Positions 9,925 to 19,442 are shown, numbered from the stretch's first letter. The stretch: 64,000 bases of DNA from Bacteroidota bacterium (GCA_023426145.1 JAFABG010000031.1:124001-188000), one strand, 5' to 3'. Translations and numbers: made by a program. Notes: generated by a model not told the origin, from the sequence alone.

Positions 9925-11637
9925 ATGCTAAAGAATACTTTACTAGTAATTCTATTGATAATCTCAAGTCTATTCTCAGCTTGTGCTGAAGAATCTGTAA
10001 ATGATTTGCAGAAGGAAGGGAATGAAAAGGAAATCTGTTTTAGGTTTAATATGGAGGGGGGGATGACCCTCTCTTCTACTAGATCCTCTCAGTTATTGGC
10101 AGGAATGCAGTGGAAACTATTTTGTTTTGATGACCAATACAATTATTTATTCGACCAGACAGGTCGTGTCGATGATGTGGCTAATGAAATAAAAGTGTCT
10201 GTTACTAAAGGCGTTATTTATAGATTTTTATTCTTATTTACTACTGTTGATCGGACTTTTCCCACACTACAATCTGGGCAAACTTATTGGGATCTAGAGT
10301 CGTACTCCCCTCAATTGCCATTGACAAATCCTATGACTATGCTTGTGAGTAAAGGCGAACAGGATGGAACACTTCGTGTTTCTGCTCTAAACTCTTCTGT
10401 TCAAGTAATTCTTTCTCCACGTGCATCCAGAATAATACTCAAGAAGGATTCAAATGCTCGCGGGATTACTGTAAATTCTGTAACTTATACTAATGGGGTA
10501 TCGTCTGTGCCATATGCTCATATTGAACCACAGCATTACAACAAGTATGAGAATCTTCCTATAGCCACTAGAACAACTTATCAATTTGTGCCGCAAGCAG
10601 ATAGTGTATGTTATATACTTCCTGATATATGTGCTAGTTCATTTGGAATGAATGCTATCTTACATATAACGGACTTGGCTTTGAAGAAACAAGATGTACC
10701 TGTAGCTGTGCCCTTAGGCTTTGCGCTTAATACGGGTAGTGGGCGGACATATTATATTGAAATATCAGCAGATGTAAGTGGAAAACTATCTGCAACTTGG
10801 GCAACGCGTGTTATTCCTAAAACGCTGAAGTTAGCTACTCAGAATTTGTGGGGTAAAAGTGCATCTGTAGTTATTGATTATTTCAACAAGATTGATGTAG
10901 ATGTGCTATGTACTCAGGAAGCTAGTAACCTTTCTGAGGCTGAGATTAAGGCGCAGGGACTTTATATTCATACCCATTCAAATAATGGGCAAGGGAAGTG
11001 TTCTATTATATCAAGGTATCCCTTTTCGGGGACAACACCGAACAAATACGGAGTTTACATCGACTTAGGAGATGGAATTGTTGCATTAGTGATGAACTGT
11101 CACGGAGCCTATAAGCCTTATGGTCCTTATCAGCTAAACGGTATTGAATATGGTGGGTTTGGTGCAACTACTGATGTAGATTATGTAGTGGAGGTTAATA
11201 AACAAGCGCGGCAGAATATGGTAGATATGCTACTGGCAGATTTGGCTTCATCAACGACTCCGTTTGTTTCGATTTCCGGTGACTTCAACGAACCGTCATG
11301 GCTTGATTGGACTGAGAATACTAAGTCGGCAGGTATGACTCCTTATGTAGTGCAATGGCCCACTACTCACGCTTTGTGGGAAGGAGGATTCAAAGGGGAC
11401 GCATATAGAACTATACACTCGAATCCTGTGACATATCCCGGTTATACTTGGACCCCCTTCCCAGCTCAGATAGATACTAAAGACCGAATTGATATCACTC
11501 TTTATACACTGTCGCCAAACACAACAGTGAAAAGTAGTCAGATAATTGGCGAGGATATAAAAACATCAGATGTTGTTTTGCCAGCTTGGCTTTTTGATCA
11601 TAGAGGGTTGCGGACAGAGTTTGTTTATACTAGATAG
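9925..11637 (+). CDS. Lipoprotein: fimbrillin-like N-terminus fused to EEP nuclease/phosphatase domain
   Basis: A 570-residue lipoprotein (lipobox FSAC, about residue 20). Residues 25-290 resemble a fimbrillin-like module (an early FRFNMEGG strand, a basic LSPRASRIILKKD strand and a later CYILPDI strand). From residue 300 it becomes a recognisable endonuclease/exonuclease/phosphatase domain: N307 in ATQNLWG, E332 in CTQEAS, D453 and N455 in SGDFNEPSW, the Asp pair in KDRIDITLY, and H559 in FDHRG. These are the metal-binding and catalytic positions of the EEP fold, so it is probably active, hydrolysing a phosphodiester or phosphomonoester outside the cytoplasm. The substrate is unknown; a nucleic acid, a phospholipid head group or a phosphorylated glycan are all possible. 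The pairing with the preceding fimbrillin-like gene is notable. Confidence 0.75.
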   Translation: MLKNTLLVILLIISSLFSACAEESVNDLQKEGNEKEICFRFNMEGGMTLSSTRSSQLLAGMQWKLFCFDDQYNYLFDQTGRVDDVANEIKVSVTKGVIYRFLFLFTTVDRTFPTLQSGQTYWDLESYSPQLPLTNPMTMLVSKGEQDGTLRVSALNSSVQVILSPRASRIILKKDSNARGITVNSVTYTNGVSSVPYAHIEPQHYNKYENLPIATRTTYQFVPQADSVCYILPDICASSFGMNAILHITDLALKKQDVPVAVPLGFALNTGSGRTYYIEISADVSGKLSATWATRVIPKTLKLATQNLWGKSASVVIDYFNKIDVDVLCTQEASNLSEAEIKAQGLYIHTHSNNGQGKCSIISRYPFSGTTPNKYGVYIDLGDGIVALVMNCHGAYKPYGPYQLNGIEYGGFGATTDVDYVVEVNKQARQNMVDMLLADLASSTTPFVSISGDFNEPSWLDWTENTKSAGMTPYVVQWPTTHALWEGGFKGDAYRTIHSNPVTYPGYTWTPFPAQIDTKDRIDITLYTLSPNTTVKSSQIIGEDIKTSDVVLPAWLFDHRGLRTEFVYTR

Positions 11638-11875
11638 ACTTAGCTGCAATATTACACCATTTATTGCATTGGCATAGGTTCTCTGGTTCACATTTTATTG
11701 TAGACTTTTTTCTTTTATGATAAGCTCTTTGAAGCTATCATAGAAGAAAGGGGAACCTTCAGTGCAAGATGGTTTTCTAGGAAGAATAGCACTGAAAGTG
11801 CCTTCTAGCTTTGATTTGAGACTATATTCTTATTTATTGACCTATTTTTAATGTATAGAATTAAAGTAAAACCCC
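11638..11875 (+). other. Structured intergenic region with two competing hairpins
   Basis: No gene is seen here. A long stem pairs TTCTTTTATGAT (11710-11721) and AGCT (11723-11726) with AGCT and ATCATAGAAGAA (11733-11748), with one bulged A and one T-G pair. Downstream, GCACTGAA (11789-11796) can pair either with TTCAGTGC (11758-11765) or, by its GCACT, with AGTGC (11797-11801). Neither structure is followed by a T run, so these are not standard terminators. Confidence 0.45.
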
Positions 11876-11883
11876 TATTTTTG
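11876..11883 (+). promoter_or_regulatory. Probable promoter -7 element TATTTTTG of the GH2 operon
   Basis: This matches TAnnTTTG 37 bases before the preferred ATG at 11920. It lies downstream of the in-frame ATG at 11851, which argues against that earlier start. The -33 element is weak. Confidence 0.5.
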
Positions 11884-11919
11884 TTTCATACCAAACGTAA
11901 TTTAAACTCTAATATTAAT

Positions 11920-14634
11920 ATGTACAGCTTAGTTAAAACCTTTTTCTTTTCCTTTCTATTATGCTTTTGTTCAATGATGGTCTTCGGACAGAGCCGAGTG
12001 AATGATGACCGGGTATTAGAGCATCTTTGGCTAGATTCTGAGATAGGGCACCATGGAAGTAATCAATGGAAAATGATAAAATCGGGAGATACAACTGATC
12101 CTGGTGAGAAGATTTCGCTATCAGACTATTCAACTGGGAATTGGATACCTGCTATTGTGCCTGGTACAGTTTTAAATTCCTTAGTCTATAATAAAAAATA
12201 TCCTGAACCATATTATGGGATTAATAATAAGATTGAATCAGGGTTGATTCCAGATATTTCTCAAGTTGGGCGAGATTTTTATACTTATTGGTTCCGTACA
12301 GAGTTTACAGTTCCTCAGTCTTATAAAGGAAAAAATGTTTGGCTACAATTAGATGGTATTAATTATCGTGCCGAAGTGTGGGTAAATGGAAATTTGCTAA
12401 GCACTATTAATGGTATGTTTGTGCAAGACTATATTGATGTGACTGATTTTGTTGAAGTTGGAAACAAGAATGCGTTAGCTGTGAAAGTATATCCGGTTGA
12501 TATTCCAGGAAGTACAAAGCCCAAATCTTGGGGAGCTGCCGGTGAATATCTGAATGGTGGAAATGGAAACATTGGATTAAACACTACAATGCTGATGACT
12601 GTGGGCTGGGATTTTACTTTTATGGATGGTATTCGTGACCGTAATACTGGTATCTGGAAAAGCATCTCTTTGTATTCGACGGGAAGAGTGGCATTGCGTC
12701 ATCCTTTTATCAAATCTGAACTGAGAAAACCACATTATGATCAGGCTCGTGAAACTGTGTCAGTAGAAGTGATTAATCCATCTACAAGTAATAGCGGTAT
12801 TAAGTGTGAAGTGAAAGGTGAAATTGCAGGGGAGAATATAACCTTTAAGAAGACATTTCAACTGATCCGTGGAGAACAGAAAACGGTGACTTTCTCGCCT
12901 GAAGAGTTTCCGCAACTAATCATGTCTTCTCCACGTTTATGGTGGCCTGTTAATAAAGGACCACAGAATCTGTATGATTTGAAGCTGACTGTGTCGGTAA
13001 ACGGAACAGTTTGCGATTCCGTGAAGACAAGGTTTGGCATTCGTGAGATAACTTCTGATAGAAATACGCCAGATAAATCACGTGTGTTTTATGTGAATGG
13101 ACACCGATTATTCATTCGTGGCACTAATTGGATACCAGAGGCAATGTTAAGAACATCAGATGAACGTACCTATGCTGAACTCCGTTATACCAGACAGTCG
13201 GGAGTAAACCTTCTGCGTATGTGGGGGGGAGGTATTGCCGAATCTGACTATTTTTTCCAACTCTGTGATGAACTCGGTTTATTGGTATGGCAGGAGTTTT
13301 GGATGACTGGAGATACCCGTCACCCGCACGATAGAGCTCTTTATATGAATAATGTCGAATCGACGGTGAAGCGTATCCGTAATCATCCTTCTTTGGCGTA
13401 TTATGTGGCTTCCAATGAAAGTACAGAGATTACTGGTACACCTGAACTGCTGAATGATTTGGATGGTACACGCGGGTATCAAATGCAATCTGAGTGTGAA
13501 GGAGTGCACGATGGTAGTCCTTATAAACAAGTGAACCCAATGCAACATTATGAAAACACAGCCTCACCTCGGGGTAGTCGTGTGGATGGTTTTAATCCTG
13601 AATATGGCGCACCTACTCTTCCTACAGTAGAGATATTGAAAGAAATGATGGATGAAAAGGATCTTTGGCCTATTAATAAAGAAGTGTGGGACTATCTTGA
13701 TGGCAATGGTTTTCATCTTATGTCTACAATGTACGCTGATTTGGTTAATAACTATGGAAAGTCTTCCTCAATAGATGAGTTTGCTCAGAAAGGTCAGTTG
13801 CTTGGTGCTATAAACTCGAAAAGCATTTGGGAAGTTTGGAACTATAATAAGTTGGATAATGGGGATCGTTTTTGTTCGGGGCTTTTATTCTGGTATCATA
13901 ATTGTTCGATGAGGCAAGTAGCTTCTCGTATGTGGGATTGGTCGTTAGAACCAACAGCTTCGTTGTACCACACTGCTAATTCTTTAGAGCCTTTACATGC
14001 TCAGTTTGACTATATTAAAAACACGGTTTCTGTTATAAATGATTTCTATCATTCTTTTGATAATTACAAGGTAACCGCGCAGGTGTATGATATTAATAGT
14101 CGTAAGGTTCTGGAAGAATCTGCTACTATAAATCTGCCTGCCGATGGGGTTGCAAATGATGCATTAACCATTCATTTCCCAGAAGGGCTATCCCAAGTTC
14201 ATTTTATTAAATTAATCCTGAAAGATGAAAAAGGGAAAGTTGTATCTTCTAATTTCTATTGGCGTTCAAACGATGAGTATGAGGGAAAGACGACTTTAAC
14301 TGGACCGGTAGCTTCTGGTTTTGAGAATTTAAGTAAGCTTAAAACTTCAAAGGTAAAAATGAATTATAAGGTTAGAGAAGAGGGAGATATTTATTTTGTG
14401 GATATCACTTTGAAAAACACTTCTAAGCAGATTGCTTTCTTTAATCAGTTGCAATTCCTTACAGCAAAGATGAGCCCAATTCGTCCCTCTTTCTATTCGG
14501 ATAACTTCTTTTCTTTGACTCCTGGTGAAAGTAAAAGGGTCACAATTGAAACTGCAAAAGAGAAGCTGGACGAAGGATTATTGCTGGTCTTGAAAGGATG
14601 GAATATCGATAACCAAAAATATAAACTAAAGTAA
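11920..14634 (+). CDS. Secreted glycoside hydrolase family 2 enzyme (beta-mannosidase/exo-glucosaminidase-like)
   Basis: A 904-residue exo-acting retaining glycosidase with a signal peptide ending MMVFGQ. The order is an N-terminal sugar-binding jelly roll (YWFRTEFTVPQSYKGKNVWL, LDGINYRAEVWVNG), an immunoglobulin-like domain, a TIM barrel (FYVNGHRLFIRGTNWIPEAM, LLRMWGGGIAESDYFFQLCD) and C-terminal beta domains. The likely acid/base is E500 in VASNES and the nucleophile E561 in NPEYGAP, numbered from this start. The WGGG-IAE-SDYF pattern is that of the mannosidase, glucosaminidase and endo-mannosidase branch of GH2 rather than beta-galactosidase; exact specificity is not decidable here. The start was moved from an in-frame ATG at 11851 because 11920 begins the signal peptide. 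GH130 follows 2 bases after the stop. Confidence 0.85.
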   Translation: MYSLVKTFFFSFLLCFCSMMVFGQSRVNDDRVLEHLWLDSEIGHHGSNQWKMIKSGDTTDPGEKISLSDYSTGNWIPAIVPGTVLNSLVYNKKYPEPYYGINNKIESGLIPDISQVGRDFYTYWFRTEFTVPQSYKGKNVWLQLDGINYRAEVWVNGNLLSTINGMFVQDYIDVTDFVEVGNKNALAVKVYPVDIPGSTKPKSWGAAGEYLNGGNGNIGLNTTMLMTVGWDFTFMDGIRDRNTGIWKSISLYSTGRVALRHPFIKSELRKPHYDQARETVSVEVINPSTSNSGIKCEVKGEIAGENITFKKTFQLIRGEQKTVTFSPEEFPQLIMSSPRLWWPVNKGPQNLYDLKLTVSVNGTVCDSVKTRFGIREITSDRNTPDKSRVFYVNGHRLFIRGTNWIPEAMLRTSDERTYAELRYTRQSGVNLLRMWGGGIAESDYFFQLCDELGLLVWQEFWMTGDTRHPHDRALYMNNVESTVKRIRNHPSLAYYVASNESTEITGTPELLNDLDGTRGYQMQSECEGVHDGSPYKQVNPMQHYENTASPRGSRVDGFNPEYGAPTLPTVEILKEMMDEKDLWPINKEVWDYLDGNGFHLMSTMYADLVNNYGKSSSIDEFAQKGQLLGAINSKSIWEVWNYNKLDNGDRFCSGLLFWYHNCSMRQVASRMWDWSLEPTASLYHTANSLEPLHAQFDYIKNTVSVINDFYHSFDNYKVTAQVYDINSRKVLEESATINLPADGVANDALTIHFPEGLSQVHFIKLILKDEKGKVVSSNFYWRSNDEYEGKTTLTGPVASGFENLSKLKTSKVKMNYKVREEGDIYFVDITLKNTSKQIAFFNQLQFLTAKMSPIRPSFYSDNFFSLTPGESKRVTIETAKEKLDEGLLLVLKGWNIDNQKYKLK

Positions 14635-14636
14635 GC

Positions 14637-15794
14637 ATGAGTAAAATGAATCTAAAGTTATTATTAGTCTCAGTTGCAGGGTTCTTTCTAAGTGCTTCTT
14701 CTGTGATTTCTTTTTCGGAGGATGAAGGTAATAAAGGTGATTCTAAATGGGTTCTGGGACCTTTTGTCCGTCCTGAAGGAGTTAATCCTGTCATTTCTCC
14801 GCAATCCACTTCTTTCTATTGTCCCATGCTGAAACAGCAAGTGAAATGGGAAGAGAGTGATACTTTTAATCCTGCGGCTACAGTTAAAGATAATAAGATC
14901 GTTGTGCTTTATCGAGCAGAAGATAACTCCGCACAAGGAATTGGTAAAAGGACTTCGCGTATCGGATATGCTGAAAGTGCTGACGGAATGACTATGACAC
15001 GTTTGGATGCCCCTGTTTTATTTCCGGCAGAGGATAACTTCAAAGCTATTGATTGGCCGGGTGGGTGTGAAGATCCTCGAGTAGCGATGAGGGAAGATGG
15101 TTTATATGTGATGCTTTATACGGCATGGAACCGTAAAACGCCACGCCTTGCTGTTGCCACATCACGTGATTTGAGAACATGGACAAAGCATGGACTTGCT
15201 TTTGAAAAGGCATACAACGGACGTTTCACTAAAATGGCTAGTAAATCGGCTTCTATCTTAACCAAGGTGAAAGGGGATAAGTTGATCATTGATAAGGTTG
15301 ATAATAACTATTTTATGTATTGGGGAGAATATGCTGTTCATGCTGCAGTTTCTGATAATCTGATTGATTGGTATCCGGTTTTAGATGAAAATAATGAATT
15401 GAGAAGCATTGCTAAACCTCGTAAAGGCCATTTCGACTGTCAGATGACAGAATGTGGACCTCCAGCTGTTCGGACAAAAAATGGGATTGTTCTTTTATAT
15501 AATGGGAAAAATGCAGGAAAAGATAGGGATATGGATTATCCTGCTGGAGCGTATTGTGCCGGACAAATTTTATTAGATAATAATGATCCATACAAAGTGG
15601 TGGACAGATTAGATAAACCCTTTTTTGTTCCTGAAGCTCCTTTTGAGAAAAGTGGTCAATATAAAGACGGTACGGTTTTTATTGAAGGTTTGGTCTATCA
15701 TAAAAGGAAGTTGCATCTTTACTATGGTTGCGCTGATTCAAAAGTTGCAGTTGCTGTAAGTGAGAATATTAATAATTTGTTGAATGTGAAATGA
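14637..15794 (+). CDS. Secreted GH130 family beta-mannoside hydrolase/phosphorylase
   Basis: A 385-residue five-bladed propeller enzyme of family GH130, which acts on beta-mannosidic linkages as a phosphorylase or, in some extracellular members, as a beta-1,2-mannosidase. The signature GGCEDPRV lies at 142-149, with D146 as the expected proton donor, and CPMLKQQVKWEESDTFNPAA and LYNGKN are family landmarks. The first 25 residues look like a signal peptide. Known GH130 phosphorylases are cytoplasmic, so export favours the hydrolase type; this is an inference. It is tightly coupled to the GH2 gene (2-base gap) and 31 bases before GH105. MSKMNLK offers a second start at 14646, nearer the hydrophobic segment. 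Confidence 0.85.
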   Translation: MSKMNLKLLLVSVAGFFLSASSVISFSEDEGNKGDSKWVLGPFVRPEGVNPVISPQSTSFYCPMLKQQVKWEESDTFNPAATVKDNKIVVLYRAEDNSAQGIGKRTSRIGYAESADGMTMTRLDAPVLFPAEDNFKAIDWPGGCEDPRVAMREDGLYVMLYTAWNRKTPRLAVATSRDLRTWTKHGLAFEKAYNGRFTKMASKSASILTKVKGDKLIIDKVDNNYFMYWGEYAVHAAVSDNLIDWYPVLDENNELRSIAKPRKGHFDCQMTECGPPAVRTKNGIVLLYNGKNAGKDRDMDYPAGAYCAGQILLDNNDPYKVVDRLDKPFFVPEAPFEKSGQYKDGTVFIEGLVYHKRKLHLYYGCADSKVAVAVSENINNLLNVK

Positions 15795-15825
15795 AATGTT
15801 TTGTTTAAGATATAAATAACGACTT

Positions 15826-16932
15826 ATGATGTATAAAAAACTACTTTTATTATTGCTTTTCTTGCCTATTAACTTCGTGTGTGGACAGACTAAATTGTTG
15901 CAGGACTTTCCAGATGGATATTCTCCCAAAGAAATAGGAAGGCGTTTAGCTTATCGCTTTCTAGATGAAAAGCATGCATTGCATGCCGGAAAATGGATTG
16001 GATATCCGGAGACTTTCTATTGGAATGGTGCATTAAAATATGCAGCGGCAGTAAAAGATGAGAAACTTTTGAAGCTATTGCAAGATAAATTTGAACCATT
16101 GTTTACGGAGGAGAAGGCTTTGCAGCCTATAATGAATCATGTAGACCTCAATATGTTCGGGAGTTTGCCGTTAGAAATGTATCTAATAACGAAAGATAAG
16201 AAGTATTGGTATTTAGGATTACCTTATGCTGATAGTCAATGGGCAGTTCCTAGTAATGCAAAACCACAAGAGAAAGAATGGGACAATAAAGGATACTCGT
16301 GGCAAACACGTTTGTGGATTGACGATATGTATATGATAACAATAGTGCAAACTCATGCTTTCAAAGCTACGAAGGATAAAAAATATATTGATAGGGCTGC
16401 TAGAGAGATGGTCATGTATTTGGATGAGTTGCAACGTCCGAACGGCCTTTTTTATCATGCTCCAGATGTCCCTTTTTATTGGGGGCGTGGCAATGGTTGG
16501 ATGGCTGCTGGCATGTCTGAGCTGCTGGGATGTTTACCTAAAAAGCATAAAGATCGGGCCCGTATACTAGAAGGTTATCAAAAGATGATGAAGAGCCTGA
16601 AGGAATATCAGAATGCAGATGGACTATGGAATCAACTGATTGATAAATCTGACTGTTGGACGGAGACATCTGGATCGGCTATGTTTACTTTTGCTTTTAT
16701 TATGGGAGTTAAAAATGGGTGGTTGGATGCACAAGAGTATGCACCCGCTGCTCGCAAGGCTTGGATGGCTTTAGTATCTTATATCAATGAGAAGAATCAG
16801 TTAAGAGAGATTTGCGTTGGCACAAACAAGAAGAATGATGAAAAGTATTACTATGACCGTCCTCGGCGTACAGGAGATTATCATGGACAAGGGCCTATTC
16901 TTTGGTGTACTGCGGCCCTTTTGGAGAAATAA
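15826..16932 (+). CDS. GH105 unsaturated glucuronyl/galacturonyl hydrolase
   Basis: A 368-residue (alpha/alpha)6-barrel enzyme that removes the 4,5-unsaturated uronic acid left at the non-reducing end by a polysaccharide lyase, by hydrating its double bond. The catalytic Asp is expected at D166 in TRLWIDDMYM. HAPDVPFYWGRGNGWMAAGM at about 216-235 is the conserved active-site segment, and TETSGSAMFTFAF is the conserved C-terminal helix pair. A signal peptide ends at about FVCG. The length fits YteR/YesR-type GH105 proteins. It is last in the GH2-GH130-GH105 unit and is followed by a terminator. No lyase gene is in the window, so the lyase must lie upstream or elsewhere, or this enzyme acts on ordinary beta-glucuronides, as some GH105 proteins do. 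Confidence 0.88.
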   Translation: MMYKKLLLLLLFLPINFVCGQTKLLQDFPDGYSPKEIGRRLAYRFLDEKHALHAGKWIGYPETFYWNGALKYAAAVKDEKLLKLLQDKFEPLFTEEKALQPIMNHVDLNMFGSLPLEMYLITKDKKYWYLGLPYADSQWAVPSNAKPQEKEWDNKGYSWQTRLWIDDMYMITIVQTHAFKATKDKKYIDRAAREMVMYLDELQRPNGLFYHAPDVPFYWGRGNGWMAAGMSELLGCLPKKHKDRARILEGYQKMMKSLKEYQNADGLWNQLIDKSDCWTETSGSAMFTFAFIMGVKNGWLDAQEYAPAARKAWMALVSYINEKNQLREICVGTNKKNDEKYYYDRPRRTGDYHGQGPILWCTAALLEK

Positions 16933-17070
16933 ATAAACTTAGAAAGAGTAATAGAATTCAAGAAAACAACAATCTTTTGGTCAAAGATAGCTCTTGATGT
17001 TTTTTACTAGATCAGAATAATGGCTATGTTGGCTATGATCTATTGTCCCCTATTAAAAATAAAAGCATAT

Positions 17071-17119
17071 CACTGCTGGCTAGCTGATTTAAAAGTTAGG
17101 TTGGTTGGCAGTGTTTTTT
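17071..17119 (+). terminator. Terminator after the GH105 gene, within a 397-base gap
   Basis: CACTGC and GCAGTG enclose a partly pairing 31-base loop and lead into TTTTTT. The gap 16933-17329 also holds an inverted repeat, TAGATCA/TGATCTA (about 17009-17045), around a direct repeat of TGGCTATG. No coding sequence is seen in the gap. Confidence 0.6.
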
Positions 17120-17265
17120 GTTTATTGGGATACGGTTTTGTTGTTATTGAGAAAATGAATTAGCTGGAATGGTTGGTTGTGAGAAAGTGCTCCTTTCTCT
17201 GTTAATTTGGTCAATATTTTATATTTATAGCACAATTTGTTTTATTTAAAATAGGGTGTGTTCCC

Positions 17266-17273
17266 TAACTTTG
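17266..17273 (+). promoter_or_regulatory. Promoter -7 element TAACTTTG
   Basis: This matches TAnnTTTG 56 bases before the ATG at 17330 and lies after the GH105 terminator. It marks a new transcription unit for the unassigned protein and the FAD oxidoreductase. Confidence 0.6.
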
Positions 17274-17329
17274 CCATAACGATTTAGTACTAACAGAATC
17301 AGGCTTGCTGATTTTATAATTTGATTTAT

Positions 17330-19363
17330 ATGAGGTTAAAATGTCTACTTTGCGGAATGGTATTTGTCGTATTTGTTGCTACAGCTCAGACAATTACAAG
17401 TTTACCGGATCGCATTTCTGCGGCTATTTCTTTGAAAGTTCAGGGAAATGAAGCGAAGCAATTTCCGCTAACTTTTCAACAATCTTTAGAGAACAAAAAT
17501 ACTTATCATCTGGAGGCTTCGGGGAAGATGCCTTTGTTTATCTCTCAAAAGGTACAGAATGAGAAAGGGAAAGCTCGGATGACAGTATATATAACGGCTA
17601 TGGAGGATGCTTATTTCAATTATAGTCAGCAAGTAGCAACTAATTTTCGCCATGATGACTGCCTGTTTTATTTGCCTGGTTTCTGGTATCGTCGTAATTT
17701 GCGTTCACCTAAAGAAGCGCCTTCTTTTCACACTTCAGATAGTTGGACAGTACGTGAGGATAGGTTAAGTGCACCTCTTACCGGTATTTTTTCTGAGGAA
17801 GGGAAACGCTATATCACTGTAAATCGGTTGGATCAATTTACTGATGATGCGCTTGCTACACATCGTGAAGGTGAAGTTATTCTTTCGGGAAAAACATCTA
17901 TAGGGTTTACTGGATTTGAAAATGAAAAAGGATTGGCTACTCTAACTTTCGGATTTCCTTATCGTGAAGCACCTAAGAGCTATATTCGGAAATTGACTTT
18001 GGCGCCTGAAGTAACAGCCTTTCAGCTTATAAAGAAGGGAGAAACTATTATATTGAACTGGGAAATAAAAGAGGGAAGTGCTGAAGATTATTCCGATTTT
18101 GTCCGCCAGGTTTGGAACGATTGCTATGATACTTATGCCCCCCAAAAAGTCCAAACTCCCTATTCTGTTAGTGATATGAAGCAAGTGCTTAGTGCTTTTT
18201 TTGTGAATAGTATAGTAGTTGATAAACCGTTAGTTTATAATTCTGGTATACATCTAAAAACTGATAAATGTTTACTGAATGGACAGACAGAAGTTGGATT
18301 TATAGGTCGTGTGCTCCTCAATGCTTTTAATGCCTGGGAATATGGTTGGGAATGTAACCGTGAAGAGCTGAAGAATAACAGTGCAAAGGTGTTTGATAGC
18401 TATTTAAAAAATGGCTTTACTTCATCTGGATTCTTTAAAGAGTCGGTAAATTTTGATCGCAATTTTGAGGATTCGGTTCATAGTATTCGCCGTCAATCAG
18501 AAGGACTTTATGCAATGCTTCATTTTCTAGCTTATGAAAAGAAACAGGGGCGGAATCATCCTGATTGGGAGCAAAGAGTAAAGGATTTGCTCGATATGTT
18601 CTTAAAACTACAGAATGCTGACGGCAGTTTCCCGCGTAAATTTCGTGATGATTTAACCCTTGTTGATAAAACTGGTGGAAGTACTCCATCGGCGACTTTG
18701 CCCTTAGTGATGGGATATAAATATTTTAAAGATAAGCACTATTTGATCAGCGCAAAACACACTGCTGAGTATCTGGAAAAGGAACTTATTTCTAAGGCTG
18801 ATTATTTCTCTTCTACACTAGACGCGAACTGTGAAGATAAAGAAGCATCATTGTATGCTGCTACTGCGACTTATTATCTTTCTTTAATAACAAAAGGCGA
18901 GGAACATAAACATTATGCAGAACTGACAAAGAAGGCGACTTATTTCGCTTTGTCTTGGTATTATTTGTGGGATGTTCCCTTTGCGCCCGGACAAATGTTG
19001 GGTGATATTGGATTAAAAACAAGAGGTTGGGGGAATGTCTCGGTAGAAAATAATCATATAGATGTGTTTGTTTTTGAATTCGCAGATGTGCTCCGCTGGT
19101 TGTCAAAAGAATATAATGAAAACCGTTTTGCTGAATTTGCTGAAGTGATATCTACTTCAATGCGGCAGTTGTTGCCTCGTGAAGGGCATATGTGTGGGAT
19201 TGCTAAAGTTGGATACTACCCTGAAGTGGTGCAACATACGAATTGGGATTACGGAAAGAATGGCAAAGGATACTATAACGATATCTTTGCTCCTGGGTGG
19301 ACAGTTGCATCTTTATGGGAACTCTTCACTCCAGGACGTGCAGAAACTTTCCTCATGAAATAA
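17330..19363 (+). CDS. Secreted PUL protein of unassigned family, probable toroid-fold glycan-active enzyme
   Basis: I do not recognise the family. It is a 677-residue protein with a signal peptide (CLLCGMVFVVFVATAQT). Residues 25-270 look like a beta-sandwich. From about 290 to 670 it is mostly helical, with features of an (alpha/alpha) barrel: LLDMFLKLQNADGSFPRKF, GGSTPSATLPLVMGYKYFKD, ISAKHTAEYLEKELI and a Trp-rich end, IFAPGWTVASLWELF. The NADGSFPRKF/GGSTPSATLPL pattern recalls glycosidase or uronyl hydrolase toroids, so a secreted glycosidase or lyase is a reasonable guess. The longest frame begins with TTG at 17321; ATG 17330 is preferred. It sits between its own promoter and a FAD oxidoreductase 79 bases downstream. 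Confidence 0.6.
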   Translation: MRLKCLLCGMVFVVFVATAQTITSLPDRISAAISLKVQGNEAKQFPLTFQQSLENKNTYHLEASGKMPLFISQKVQNEKGKARMTVYITAMEDAYFNYSQQVATNFRHDDCLFYLPGFWYRRNLRSPKEAPSFHTSDSWTVREDRLSAPLTGIFSEEGKRYITVNRLDQFTDDALATHREGEVILSGKTSIGFTGFENEKGLATLTFGFPYREAPKSYIRKLTLAPEVTAFQLIKKGETIILNWEIKEGSAEDYSDFVRQVWNDCYDTYAPQKVQTPYSVSDMKQVLSAFFVNSIVVDKPLVYNSGIHLKTDKCLLNGQTEVGFIGRVLLNAFNAWEYGWECNREELKNNSAKVFDSYLKNGFTSSGFFKESVNFDRNFEDSVHSIRRQSEGLYAMLHFLAYEKKQGRNHPDWEQRVKDLLDMFLKLQNADGSFPRKFRDDLTLVDKTGGSTPSATLPLVMGYKYFKDKHYLISAKHTAEYLEKELISKADYFSSTLDANCEDKEASLYAATATYYLSLITKGEEHKHYAELTKKATYFALSWYYLWDVPFAPGQMLGDIGLKTRGWGNVSVENNHIDVFVFEFADVLRWLSKEYNENRFAEFAEVISTSMRQLLPREGHMCGIAKVGYYPEVVQHTNWDYGKNGKGYYNDIFAPGWTVASLWELFTPGRAETFLMK

Positions 19364-19442
19364 ATAGATGTAATGCGTTTTTCAGATGATAGTGGGTTGG
19401 AAATTGATAAGTTGATACACTAAAATTAAATATAGTGCTGTT

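Noticed and set aside
17321..17329. TTG at 17321 as the start of the unassigned PUL protein.
   Set aside because: An ATG three codons downstream gives an ordinary signal peptide start.
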